From assembly GCA_021234155.1 (NCBI GenBank), contig JAJEKV010000238.1, positions 374,001 to 438,000 of the forward strand: 64,000 nt of DNA, written 5' to 3'. The position numbers were made by a program, and so were the translations under genes. Source of the DNA: Isoetes taiwanensis (lineage: Eukaryota > Streptophyta > Lycopodiopsida > Isoetales > Isoetaceae). The notes under the pieces are model-generated. The model worked only from the letters and a program-made list of their open reading frames with translations, had not been told where the DNA came from and searched no databases. Each line of letters starts with the position of its first letter. Positions within the stretch are counted from its first letter, which is position 1. Of the stretch, positions 11,831 through 21,399 are shown piece after piece.

Positions 11831-12870
11831 TTGCAGTTTGATGTAGAGTACTCATTCTATTGGAGGATTCTTATGGGGACAAAAGGAGATCTCAAATTAC
11901 CTCTAATGCCAGATATTTGCATCCAGCCATTAATGCAGGGCATATTACTCTCATTCCAAAAGTCAGCTGCCCAACAAACATTGGTGAGTGGAGGCCAATT
12001 TCACTTACTAACACTACTTACAAGGTGCTTGCTAAGATCCTTGCAAACAGATTGAAGCCAAATCTAATGAAGGTCATTAACCCCTGCCAATCAGCATTCC
12101 TTCCCCAAAGAAATATTTTGGATAACTATATTGGTGCTGCTGAAGGTTTGCATTGGAACAAGCTTTCGAAACAGAAGTGCATGCTCCTAAAATTAGACTT
12201 CAGAAGGGCTTATGACACAATTAGCTGACAATTCCTGGAGAAAGCCATGGCCCACATTGGACTGCCTGAGGAAGTGTACCAAAAAGTCTATGGATTTAAT
12301 ATGACTGCCTCCTCATCCTTGATTATTAATGGATCTCCCACTGATCAGTTTCCTTGTAGGAGAGGAGTAAGGCAAGGCTGCCCCCTGGCTCCTTATTTAT
12401 TTCTGATAGTGGCTGAAGTGTTGACAAAGCAGGTGATGCACATGCAGTCAAAAGGAGACATTCAGTGCTTACAACTACCAGGAGATGGAGGTACCTTTTC
12501 CATTATGCAATATGCTGATGATACCTTTGTTTTCCTGAAAGACGATGGAGAAAGTCTACCCAATTTCCTAACAGCAATGGAAAGGTTTGGCAGTATATCA
12601 GGGGTGTTTTTGAACAAAAGTAAGTGTGCTATAATTATGGATTCCCAGGAAACATCAATGCAAGGAATTAAAGTGCTGAATAAAGAATCTGGTACAGTGA
12701 TATTAGGTATTCCTTTGGCTCTAAATTCATCTTTAAAAGGACTATGGGAACCAATTGTTACCAGAATTAAAAAAAAGCTTGGGACATATGCATCTTGCTT
12801 ATCTTTGGCTGGAAGAATACAGATTGCTAATGCTGTCATAGGGAGTACTCACGTTTACTTTTCCCCGGCA
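11831..12870 (+). mobile_element. L1-type LINE, reverse transcriptase half (5' part)
   Basis: Plus-strand ORF2 fragment of a plant L1 LINE. It contains GHITLIPK, EWRPISL, the PCQSAFLP segment, the LLKLDFRRAYD motif (first catalytic Asp), RRGVRQGCPLAP and the catalytic YADD (12511-12522). The endonuclease domain is missing, as expected for 5' truncation. One frame break lies near 12000 and one stop at 12226-12228 (TGA where family members have Trp). The frame runs to ...STHVYFSPAH and is then cut by element B. The matching second half resumes at 24873. I read the two as one element interrupted by the insertion. Confidence 0.9.
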
Positions 12871-12878
12871 CATTAGAG

Positions 12879-13935
12879 GCTTGGTGGAGTCTATTAACGC
12901 CCTTGTAAGCCCTTCCCAAATTTGGATTTTAGTTGGTACCCGAACCTGCAGGTATGGGCAAAAAGCCCCCACGAACCTTAACCGAACCTCAGCCCTGGAG
13001 CAACCGAACCTGGTAAACGTCATTATTACTTGTTGTTTTACTCATTACGCCTAAATCCCTCCTCCCCCCACCTTCCCACCGAACTGAAGCTACAAGGAGT
13101 AGCTTCGAGCGGGACACCTCAAGAATGCCTCAATTGGGCACCAAAGCTTTGGAGGGCATTTCGAATTTAGTTTTGATGTCAATCCTCGCCCAAACCAAGG
13201 AATTCTCTAGTTTTCCTTCAGTATTTTGGCTTAAGAATTGCATCAATTTGGTCGCCAATTTGTGGAGCCATAAAGGCGATCTATGGCGAGGTAATCGTTT
13301 CTATTAATTTTCGCAATGACAATGAGTAATTTTTTGAATACGTAAACCGAAAGGCCAATTTCGGGTGGAGGTGCCCAAGAACCGCTTGCCCTACAAAAAT
13401 CAATATAATCGGAAGGAATAGGTCGATGAGAATGCTCTTCGAGCTCGTGCAATGAATATTGATCTCGGGCGTGTGGGGAATCAGATCCCATTGATCCGAT
13501 CACCGTAAGACATCCTGAATTTTATTCTCCATCGGGGCTTATTCATTTTGCCCGTAAGGGTAATCAAGGTCCGCTTGGCTATTGCAATAATATTTCAAGT
13601 AATTTGATGTGCATTTGAGAACAATGTACAATCAATTGTGTGGAGTGCATTGCAATGTGGTAGCATAATTGTAATTACCTCCAACAAAGTGTAACTATTT
13701 CTTAACCAATGTGTCTAAGAATACGTAAGAACCGCAAGCTTCCAATCAAAGGTTGCTTATGGAGGTGGAGTCACTTAAACAAGGATTGAAGAGATGCTCG
13801 AGGACAATGACAAACCGGAGAGGAAGTTAAAAAGACTGAAAAAGACACACCACCGGGCATGAGGGAGAGGAAAAAGAACCGAAGGCCCTAAGTATACTTT
13901 GCCCCTAGTGGTGGGGCCCCTAAGAAAAATCCACG
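12879..13935. other. Left end of element B, no gene seen
   Basis: No domain recognised. Minus-strand 13243-13503 is open for 86 codons but has no recognisable feature. The ~120 bp before 13936 are purine-rich and could be the 5' region of the transposase-like gene. Confidence 0.35.
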
Positions 13936-15720
13936 ATGGATCCTACTATGGCTGAAAAGAAGAAGAGAAAACCTTGTAATATGGCTAGTTTGTTGAAAAA
14001 GCTTGTAACTAAAGATGATGTTATAGATATGTTGAAGCTTCCTGGAGCTAACCATTTAAGAAAAGCTGTTGTTGAACAGGTGCTTACTGAATTGGGAAAG
14101 AGTCAAAGTGCTGATAGCATGCAAGAATTATGTGACAATGTGGGTATCAGTCGACAAGCTTACATTGCTCTCTTTAGATGTTTGCATGATGGTATCAAGC
14201 AAAGGTGGTATTATGAGGACCATACCGCCAAGACTCGGTTATGTCGAGCAAAGCGAGAACAAAGAGGAATGCGTATAGTACACTAACATTTGGGAGAGAT
14301 GTACCAGATCACCACATCCGTGCACTTGGGATCACTAATCACTGGGAAAAGTAAGAAGAAGGGTGGCTCCGGAAATGATCTATTTGTTCTTAATGAGAAG
14401 AATAATTGTTGGATGGATCTCTCTAAAATGCTTCTTCTGTTAGTTCGCTTCTATGATATGAAAGTGGAAGAATGTGGAGGGAAACTCCAAATTGCTATAA
14501 AGTTGGATGAGATGGAACTGATCAAAGGTGAGAAGTATGAGAGGGTTTCTTTGACATTAATGAATCGTGGTATTGTCAAATTCTCGATAATGAGGAAGGG
14601 AAGTTCTCTGTTCAATCGAGGAGGACCATATTTGGTGGATAGGTATATTTCAAGCACCGGAAGAAAATCATGGTGTTCTTGATTGGTCTTTCACAGACAC
14701 CTATTCCTACTATTATTGCTGCTCATGGAGTCGGAGAGAAGCTTCAGGTTCCTGGCTACGGAGATTACGAGGTTGAATGGCATTTGGCTGCTGATCTAAA
14801 GACCATCAAGTGCATGTATAACATGAAACATGGTTCTGGTAAGACTACCCACGCATGTCCTTACTGTTTGTATGCTAGGGTAGATGATAAGGGGAAGGGA
14901 ATGAGTACTCTCGAATGTGACCAGGATGCTGAACCAACGCGTGAGAAGGAGGACAAAACTTTGATCCCCCATTTTGCAATTCCCCGTGAAGAGAGTACAT
15001 ATTTGCACTCTCCATGCCACCTTTTCTAAGAATAGTGGATAAGATGGTGTACATGAGCATTCTTTTTGCTGGAATAAGTCTCCACAATCAGCCAGAGAAA
15101 AGTGTATGAAAGATGTTGAGAACGTGCTTTCTGATCTTGGTCTTCATGGTGGTGACTATAAAATCTTGCAAGATCCTAAGAAGGGAGGCAAGGTTCCTTG
15201 TAAACCATCCATGGGTGGGGTGAAAGCAAAAAGATTTCGCCTTGTACTAAATTACGTAAGAACGGATCATTGCCAACCGGAAAGTGGAGGGGTATAAGGA
15301 CTTGCCTGTAGCGTAAGATGACCGTACTTCACGTGGGAGGGCAAAACTAAAGAAAATTAAAGCGTAATCCGATCGGCAACCGGGTAACTTTGATGGCGAG
15401 AAGAAAATGGTGGGTGGAAAGTTAGATGAATTCAAAGTAGCAAAGAATCGAATTCACGAAGTCGCTTTATACAAGCATGGGGAGAATGCAATGTCACACA
15501 TTACATTCATATACTTCACACGCCCATGGCTTGTGGTTTGCCAAAGAGTACGGGGAGCTTGGGAATATGGAATACGCAGGGAATGGAGAAGTCACATAAG
15601 CAAGCCAAGAATGCTTTTTTCAGGTTCACACAACATCGAGGTTCGTGGTGGTAACTCATTGCAAACAGATGTGCCAATGGTTCTATAGAAGGATTATCCG
15701 CAAGCTAGAGAAAAAAGATA
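13936..15720 (+). pseudogene. DDE-transposase-like gene of element B, frameshifted
   Basis: The likely start is ATG at 13936. The first 116 codons include a helix-turn-helix-like stretch (DNVGISRQAYIALFRCL). After a stop at 14286 the frame continues with IKLDEMEL (Asp codon at 14506, candidate first catalytic acid). A later frame gives HLAADLKTIK (Asp at 14793, candidate second acid) followed by a CPYC pair (from 14856), and another frame gives NTQGMEKSHKQAK (Glu at 15586, candidate third acid). The spacing D, D plus CxxC, then E fits a cut-and-paste transposase of the broad RNase H-like class. I cannot name the superfamily. It may be distantly like Transib/RAG1-type enzymes, which also have a CxxC after the second Asp. 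At least four frame breaks make it non-functional as read. Confidence 0.55.
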
Positions 15721-15979
15721 AAGCTAAACAAGACACCCACGTTGGCTAGAATATTGAGGAGAAAAGTTGAGCAGAGAAAAAAAAAAAACAGATATGGTGT
15801 AGCTCTAGTGCAAGAGACAAGTTAAAGGCGTTGGCGATCCACAAGGATCGCAGGGTAGAAGATATACTGGGAATCAATTGTATGAACAAATTCATATTAA
15901 TGTATAACTATAGACCATGGTGTGCAACTATAATGTTTCAAATATGTTAGGTTGGCGGCGTGGACGCGGTGCTTAACTT

Positions 15980-16100
15980 AGTTGGTATTCAATTGATGAA
16001 TGACAAGTATTCGCACCGCGGGCCTGCTGTCTAATGAAGTTGGGAATTAGTTGTAGATTAATCGCTATTCGCACCGCGGGTAGCCTGCGGCGAAAAGCAT
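15980..16100. repeat. Family B palindromes, degenerate pair
   Basis: Two sites starting TTCGCACCGCGGG at about 15993 and 16067. The second closes with CCTGCGGCGAA and so remains palindromic. A weak third site may exist near 15960. Confidence 0.6.
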
Positions 16101-16269
16101 TTGGTTTCGTGGCTATCTTTTGCCGGTTTTCGCATGGTAGCAACGGTACTTTCTTTATATAATTATCTTTGTTATCGATGTTTGTCCGCTTTTGATATTT
16201 GTTCTAAGTCATTACATTGCATATTTATCAATCTTGTCCACTCATTTGTTGCATTATAGTTCGTAGACA

Positions 16270-17599
16270 ATGGCACGAGAATAAGCGGTAATGCGGATCT
16301 AACAATCCCAACAACCAAAGAACGAAGAGAAGGCGCCGCCCGGGCACACATCATAGTGAAGACAAGGAGGGCAGCCACTAACTAACTATGTGCTTCTAAC
16401 AACCGAGCGAGCACCGCCTTCCGAGCGTAAAACATCCATCAAGCAGTGTCCGGACGTTGTAGTTCTTAATGTTGCCAATGACGCAGAGGAGATTTTTAGA
16501 GACATACCTTCCGAGCCAAGGTGGTTTTACCGTTCTCTTCCGCCATTTAGTCCGAGAAGGAACCTTTGTGCGTGCAGCTATCCGTCATGGAGTTCCCTGT
16601 GTTCGATGATTGCATCATCGTTAACGCCGATGTGGTAGTTGCACCGCATTAACGCTTGCATGTTGTTCTTCGATGGGAGCTGACAACTTGCTTGAGGCAC
16701 TCCATTCCTTCGTCGTGTGGCCCAGGTTGATGGCTTCTTTGACGCCAACTCCTAACACATTCTCTATACTGGCTAATGAGATAGATTACATCACCGGACT
16801 TCCTCAGAGAGCCTGGGAAGTTGGATTGGTGGAGATAAACCAGGGGCCAGACTTGCTTGGAGCCGACAATGAGAATGCTAAGCCCCAAGAGGATGACCAT
16901 CAGGATGTGCATGTCCAGAATGTTCCATTCTTTCGCTCGAGAATGAGGATGTGCCCGCCCGTAACGTTCCTATTGTCTGTTCGTAATGTATTTGAACCCC
17001 TGAATGTTATGTACCGTGGTGTCCCTATCCGTGTCCCCCCGGACAGCTCAAATCAAGAAAATATCGTTCTACAAGAGGCAGCTGCAGTACCTGTGATGGT
17101 TGTACCTGAAACCGTAGTACCAGATGCAGTAGTGGTTGTTGAGCAGCCTTTAGAGGTCGGGGAACCCAGTAGACGTAAGAGGAAGACTAAGCCTAAGCAA
17201 ACAAGTAAGAAAAACAAGGTTCTCAGAAAGGCCCTCCTGTCTGAATAAGAAGGGCCAGCCGCTTAAGCAAAAGTTAAGATGGATTCGAAATCCGCACTTC
17301 CGTAACCACGTGGAGTAGGTGCTTCCGAAGCTCACAATGGCTAGAATATGTAAGGAGGTGGTTCAGGAGAGATACACTAAGATGAAGAGGGATGGTGCAA
17401 GGTACCGGAAAGCTGGTTACCATTTTTCAATGCCAGAAGAGGTGACTCGATTCACTGCAGATGCCCTTGATGCTCGCGACGAGGTCACCGAGAATCACAT
17501 GGTCGCTCTTCAAGGCGTGTGAAATGTGCTGTGCATTCCAAGAGAGTGACAATAATGAGGCAGGATGTTGCCTTGACAAATTACTTCCGAGGCATGTAA
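16270..17599 (+). pseudogene. Histone H3-like protein with unique N-terminal region
   Basis: The C-terminal part is a histone fold of the H3 type. KQKLRWIRNPHF (from ~17269) matches the alphaN region and VLPKLTMARICKEVVQE (17319-17369) matches helix 1. HFSMPEEVTRFTADAL opens helix 2, and after a frameshift near 17515-17524 the stretch CAVHSKRVTIM (17525-17557) plus DVALTNYFRGM matches the H3 loop 2/helix 3 signature CAIHAKRVTIMPKDIQL. The protein ends at TAA 17597-17599. Loop 1 is about 12 residues longer than in normal H3; a longer loop 1 is also a feature of centromeric H3. A TAG lies at 17316-17318. Upstream, 16673-17248 encodes a Val/Pro-rich segment ending in a basic run (RRKRKTKPKQTSKKNK). 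A start near ATGGCACGA (16270) is possible but frames shift. It sits inside element B between palindrome clusters. I am confident of the H3-like fold; its use by the transposon is inference. Confidence 0.75.
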
Positions 17600-17690
17600 A
17601 GTGTTTTATATTAATGAAACGATCTTTGTTGTATATTTTGTTTGCTTGCTAAGTATTTTCATTATATCTATTCTCTATGTATACTTACAA

Positions 17691-17815
17691 TGCACCGTTG
17701 CCACGGTGCGAAATGGGTATAAATTACTTTGTGAGGGTATTTTCGCGACCGCGGGCCACGGTGCGTAAATTCCAATAAGTAGGCGGGCAATTTAAGACCG
17801 CGGGTACACGGTCGT
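17691..17815. repeat. Family B palindromes, three copies
   Basis: Centres near 17700, 17755 and 17804, consensus CGCACCGTGGCCACGGTGCG. The second and third have mutated left arms (CGACCGCGGG). They lie just downstream of the H3-like gene. Confidence 0.8.
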
Positions 17816-17955
17816 AAATTGAATCATTCCATAGAAGGTGAATCACAAGATCAAAGGGAACATATTAACATGTTAGAGAATATATTAACATATTAGAGAA
17901 CATTTAGAGAACGGCAAGTAACGGTAGTATGTCAAAGTAACCTTCCCCTAGGTTT

Positions 17956-18533
17956 CTAACCCCTTCCCCTTCCCCTGCGAGGGGTAACCCACGCAGCTGG
18001 GTTAGGAAACCAGAGCTCACGCGTATCCCAGCCTGATTCTTCCCACCATATGGGATACCTAGTCATTAGAAAAAGTAATTCCACATGATGATACTCACGG
18101 AAGAAGAGTGGACCCAACTCCACAAAACCGTTGTACTCGTTGTAATACGCCCTAATAAGGCCATACATCTGTCCCTTAGAAATTTCATGAATAAACTCTG
18201 ATATGTATTGATCCAGAGAGTGTGCTAAATAACCAGCACGAAGAAGAGGCCTCAACTGCTGTAGCATCTCGTCCAAATAAGGAGGTGGTTCAAGAATTCC
18301 CCTCATTGCAAGCCTCCTATAACATTCAGATGGATTGATTTCCATCAGTGGCTCATGACCACAATCAAATCGCCCGTAATGAAGTTGATCAACTCCATTG
18401 CAAGCTCCTTGGTGGGACTGTGGTGCAACCTCCACTCCAAGAAATGGTCAAATAGCTCATCGGGCCAGGCCGCATTGAAATGCAGGGCATGCTTGCGGTG
18501 CTTCCCGAGTGGCCAGTGGAGGATTCGGTCCAA
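17956..18533 (-). pseudogene. Unknown protein, paralogue 1
   Basis: Reading on the minus strand: LFDHFLEWRLHHSPTKELA in one frame, then after a frameshift near 18370 a long frame with EINPSECYRRLAMRGILEPP, AGYLAHSLDQY, LIRAYYNEYNGFVELGPLFF and SGWDTRELWF, ending in an Arg/Gly-rich tail at 17956. Length is about 185 residues. It aligns without large gaps to the protein at 19276-19770 (GLLEPP, AYSLDQYA, LLFRSLDF, WDTRDLW). I recognise no known domain. It is rich in aromatic and aliphatic residues and looks soluble and alpha-helical. Upstream, on its coding strand, is a tandem pyrimidine tract, and the same arrangement exists for paralogue 2. The frameshift suggests decay. Confidence 0.55.
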
Positions 18534-18534
18534 T

Positions 18535-18860
18535 CATTTGCAAAGAGCACGAAGATCAAGTAGCAAAGAACAAGGAGCACGAAGATCAAGTAGCAAGAAG
18601 CATCAAGATCAAGTAGCAAGAAGCAAGGATCAAGGACGATCAAGGAGCAAGAAGATCAAAAAACAAGGAAGATCATGGAGCAAGAAAGCAAGGAACAAGA
18701 TCAAGTAGAAAGATCAAGAGCAAGGAACAAGATGAAGTAGCGAAGAACAAACATCAAGATCAAGTAGCAAGGAACAAGGAAGACCAAAGACCAAGAAGTG
18801 AAAGCAAGGTGAAAACATGGAACAAAGGTGAGAAGTGAAAGCAAGCTGAAAGAATTTATA
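18535..18860. repeat. Purine-rich tandem repeat AAGATCAAGTAGCAAGAAGC
   Basis: Many imperfect copies of a ~20-30 bp A/G-rich unit (AAGATCAAGTAGCAAGAAGC and shorter forms). A plus-strand Ser/Lys-rich frame across it is a by-product of the repeat. It lies directly 5' of paralogue 1. Confidence 0.75.
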
Positions 18861-18997
18861 GCTACGAATCCAATAATGTTGAAGTATAATACTAATACTG
18901 TTGAAGTATAATACCAAGAATGATGAAGAATAATACCAATAATGCTGAAGTATTATACCATTTTATACCATTCGGTGGTGGTAACAAAACGGGATCT

Positions 18998-19080
18998 GCG
19001 TATACCGTAGCCACGGTGCGAAATAGGCCCTTCAATAATTTGTAACTGAAGCGATTTCGCACCGTGGCTACGGTGCCGAA
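18998..19080. repeat. Family B palindromes, two copies
   Basis: Centres near 19010 and 19065. The second reads TTTCGCACCGTGG then CTACGGTGC. They lie between the two paralogues. Confidence 0.8.
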
Positions 19081-19275
19081 TATGACCACAAATAGAACAA
19101 TCACATGAAAAAATACAAGGAAAATGGTAGAAGATATTACTTAATTACTTAATTACACGAAAATCACTTAATTACACGAAGATGTTACTTAATTACACGA
19201 AAATCACTTGCTTATATACTTAATTTCTATGAAAATCTTTATACCAGTTTATACACATATTCCAATGGAGTATCT

Positions 19276-19770
19276 TCACCTGTGATATGTACGTATTATG
19301 TGCTGTGTGCTATGTAGCCATAGGTCACGTGTATCCCAAGGAATTGTATCCCAGGTAGGGAATTTAGACAGTAACCATAGGATGTTGAAGTCAAGGGAAC
19401 GGAATAGGAGCTTGCCAATATCCACAAAAGATTTGTAATGGAAGTTGTAAAGTTCAATGAGGATATAAATCCTATTCTTCTCACTAGTAGGAATGACCAG
19501 AGGCGCATACTGATCCAGAGAGTAGGCCATGAAACCATGGAAAAGCATGTCCTTCAACTGTTCTAGCCTATCTTCTAAATCTGAGGGGGGTTCAAGAAGT
19601 CCCAAAGCACTTAGAGTGAACCTTGCCTGACTCGAATTGATCTCCTCCAGTGGAGGGAGATGACGAGTATAGCGATCGATAATGAAGTTGCTCAGCTGCC
19701 TTGCAAGCTCTGTGATTGGACCATGACGCCATCGATGCTCCCAAAAGTTGCAAAAAAAATCATCAAAAGT
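19276..19770 (-). CDS. Unknown protein, paralogue 2
   Basis: A continuous minus-strand frame from about 19770 to the stop at 19276: FDDFFCNFWEHRWRHGPITE, LEEINSSQARFTLSALGLL, MAYSLDQYAPLVIP, LLFRSLDFNILWLLSKF and IPWDTRDLW. It is about 160 residues from the first readable residue. It is the better preserved of two tandem paralogues. The 5' end is unclear because an in-frame stop lies just upstream of FDDFF, so an exon boundary is possible there. No known family is recognised. Conserved positions shared with paralogue 1 include LEPP, SLDQY, the FVxxGxLxF block and WDTRxLW, which suggests past selection on the protein. Confidence 0.6.
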   Translation of the reverse strand, partial: TFDDFFCNFWEHRWRHGPITELARQLSNFIIDRYTRHLPPLEEINSSQARFTLSALGLLEPPSDLEDRLEQLKDMLFHGFMAYSLDQYAPLVIPTSEKNRIYILIELYNFHYKSFVDIGKLLFRSLDFNILWLLSKFPTWDTIPWDTRDLWLHSTQHIIRTYHR

Positions 19771-19844
19771 GCACGTATTTCTGCCGCACGCTTGCAGGTA
19801 TTATGGATCAGCCCAGCGAGGATGTTCTTGCAAAGTTACCATTT

Positions 19845-19980
19845 GCAAGAAATTAGTGGAGCAGACAAGAAATTAGTGGAGCAGACAGGGAGGCAAGGAG
19901 CAGACAAGAGGCGGACAAGAGGGGGAAAGAGGCAAAGAAGCAGACAAGAGGCAAGGAGCAAACAAGAAGCAAAGACAATG
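19845..19980. repeat. Purine-rich tandem repeat GCAGACAAGAGGC
   Basis: A run of GAGCAGACAAGA and GGCAAGGAGCAGACAAG units just 5' of paralogue 2. Its sequence differs from the repeat 5' of paralogue 1, but position and purine bias are the same. Confidence 0.7.
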
Positions 19981-20281
19981 ATAGACAATGAAGGCATAGA
20001 TGCCTATTTAAAGAGAAATCAGGTATATATGCCACTATACGAGTACCATACAAGTATGTATATAATCCAATAATTTCTATGTATATACCATCAATAATTT
20101 TGGTGGGTACATACCATCAATAATTTTGGTGGGTATAAATATACATCAAATTGCCGAAAGAAAAGCAACATTGGCCTCCATCTAGCCATGTGGTCTCATT
20201 CGGTCCCGAACGTGATTCCATTACCTCCAAGATGAATCACTTTAAAACTTCAAGCAAAGTGTCGCTGAGCGAGAAATACCC

Positions 20282-20874
20282 ATGGAAGATCGGATGACCA
20301 TCGCCGCTCTCAATCCTCGCTATTATCCCCGATCCCTTCGATGTTATATGGAATATAGAGCATCAAATGTACATGATAGAAAAGATCACCGGGTGCTCGG
20401 TGACAATGACTCTAAGAGTCCCCTAAATCAATACTTGTCATCCGGATCATATTGTCAATACTTATTTGAAGAGTTCATGATCGTGTATTTTGTACATTAT
20501 GCTCAGATATATAACCAATAATGCCGCTACAAAGGCATGTCAATAATTTTGTTCGATATAAGTACAGCTCCATTCATTCAATGGAGAAGGCATCTATTTG
20601 CTATGTCTCGGCCCGGGTTATTCTTATTACTGGGGGTCTACCCTTGCCTATAGACTCCATTACTTGCACTATGAAATATAATGATCTTTATAGATGTTCT
20701 CAGAGGGGTATCCCCCTTGATCCCTGGCTGGAAGGAGTAGCAGAGGGTCGAAATCATTCTTCCAACGGGGTTTATCGTGTTGTTATCCACCTTCATCGGG
20801 TTCCAGAGCGTCACGTCTATGAGATTAATCGCATCACTCAACTACGTGCTCATGATGATCCCGATTGCGAATGA
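20282..20874 (+). CDS. Unrecognised plus-strand protein pieces
   Basis: Two adjoining plus-strand frames (20282-20521 and 20521-20874), the second 117 codons long and ending in RVVIHLHRVPERHVYEINRITQ. In the first part an alternative frame reads DPFDVIWNIEHQMYMIEKITG, so an indel probably shifts frame near 20400-20500. No domain is recognised. They lie in element B between paralogue 2 and the 21 kb palindromes, on the opposite strand from the neighbouring genes. Confidence 0.35.
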
Positions 20875-21074
20875 TCTTCTGCATTTATGTATGCTATGCC
20901 TCTTATATGAGTTCTAAATTACATTTACTAGAATATTTTACATTCGCTAGTTATAAGTATGTAACCATAAGAGATAGATACATATGATCCATCTATTTAC
21001 CGCACATTTTCATTTGGAAAGCTCTTGGCCATTTTCCTTACATGTAGATTCTAAATCCAGATAAGCATTCTCTT

Positions 21075-21275
21075 CGCAGTGTGTGTAGTCACGGTGCGTA
21101 AATTGCACACTCAAAAAGGTTGAATCGCTATTTTTTGCACCGCGGGCGACGGTGCGAAATAGACCTTCCCACGAATGTGGAATAGTCATTTTTCGCACCG
21201 TGGCCACGGTGCGTAATATTGATTAGTTTAAGCTAATGCATAACACGGTCTTCGCGACCGCGGGCCACGGTGCAA
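21075..21275. repeat. Family B palindromes, four copies, ~60 bp period
   Basis: Centres near 21085, 21146, 21204 and 21262, so spacing is 58-61 bp. The third copy is a perfect CGCACCGTGGCCACGGTGCG. Flanking T-runs on the left and A-rich sequence on the right extend the symmetry. Confidence 0.85.
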
Positions 21276-21399
21276 GTAAAATAGAAGCGTAAAACAAATT
21301 AAAATGAAACTGAAGTTTATGTTCGATATAACAAGAATAGAGATTTCAAACAAATCTTTGCATTAATTGACAATGGTTACAACTTCATTTTCTTAGAAA

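Noticed and set aside
18355-18708. Plus-strand Ser/Lys-rich protein
   Set aside because: The frame is a by-product of the purine-rich tandem repeat; the minus strand carries the conserved paralogue.
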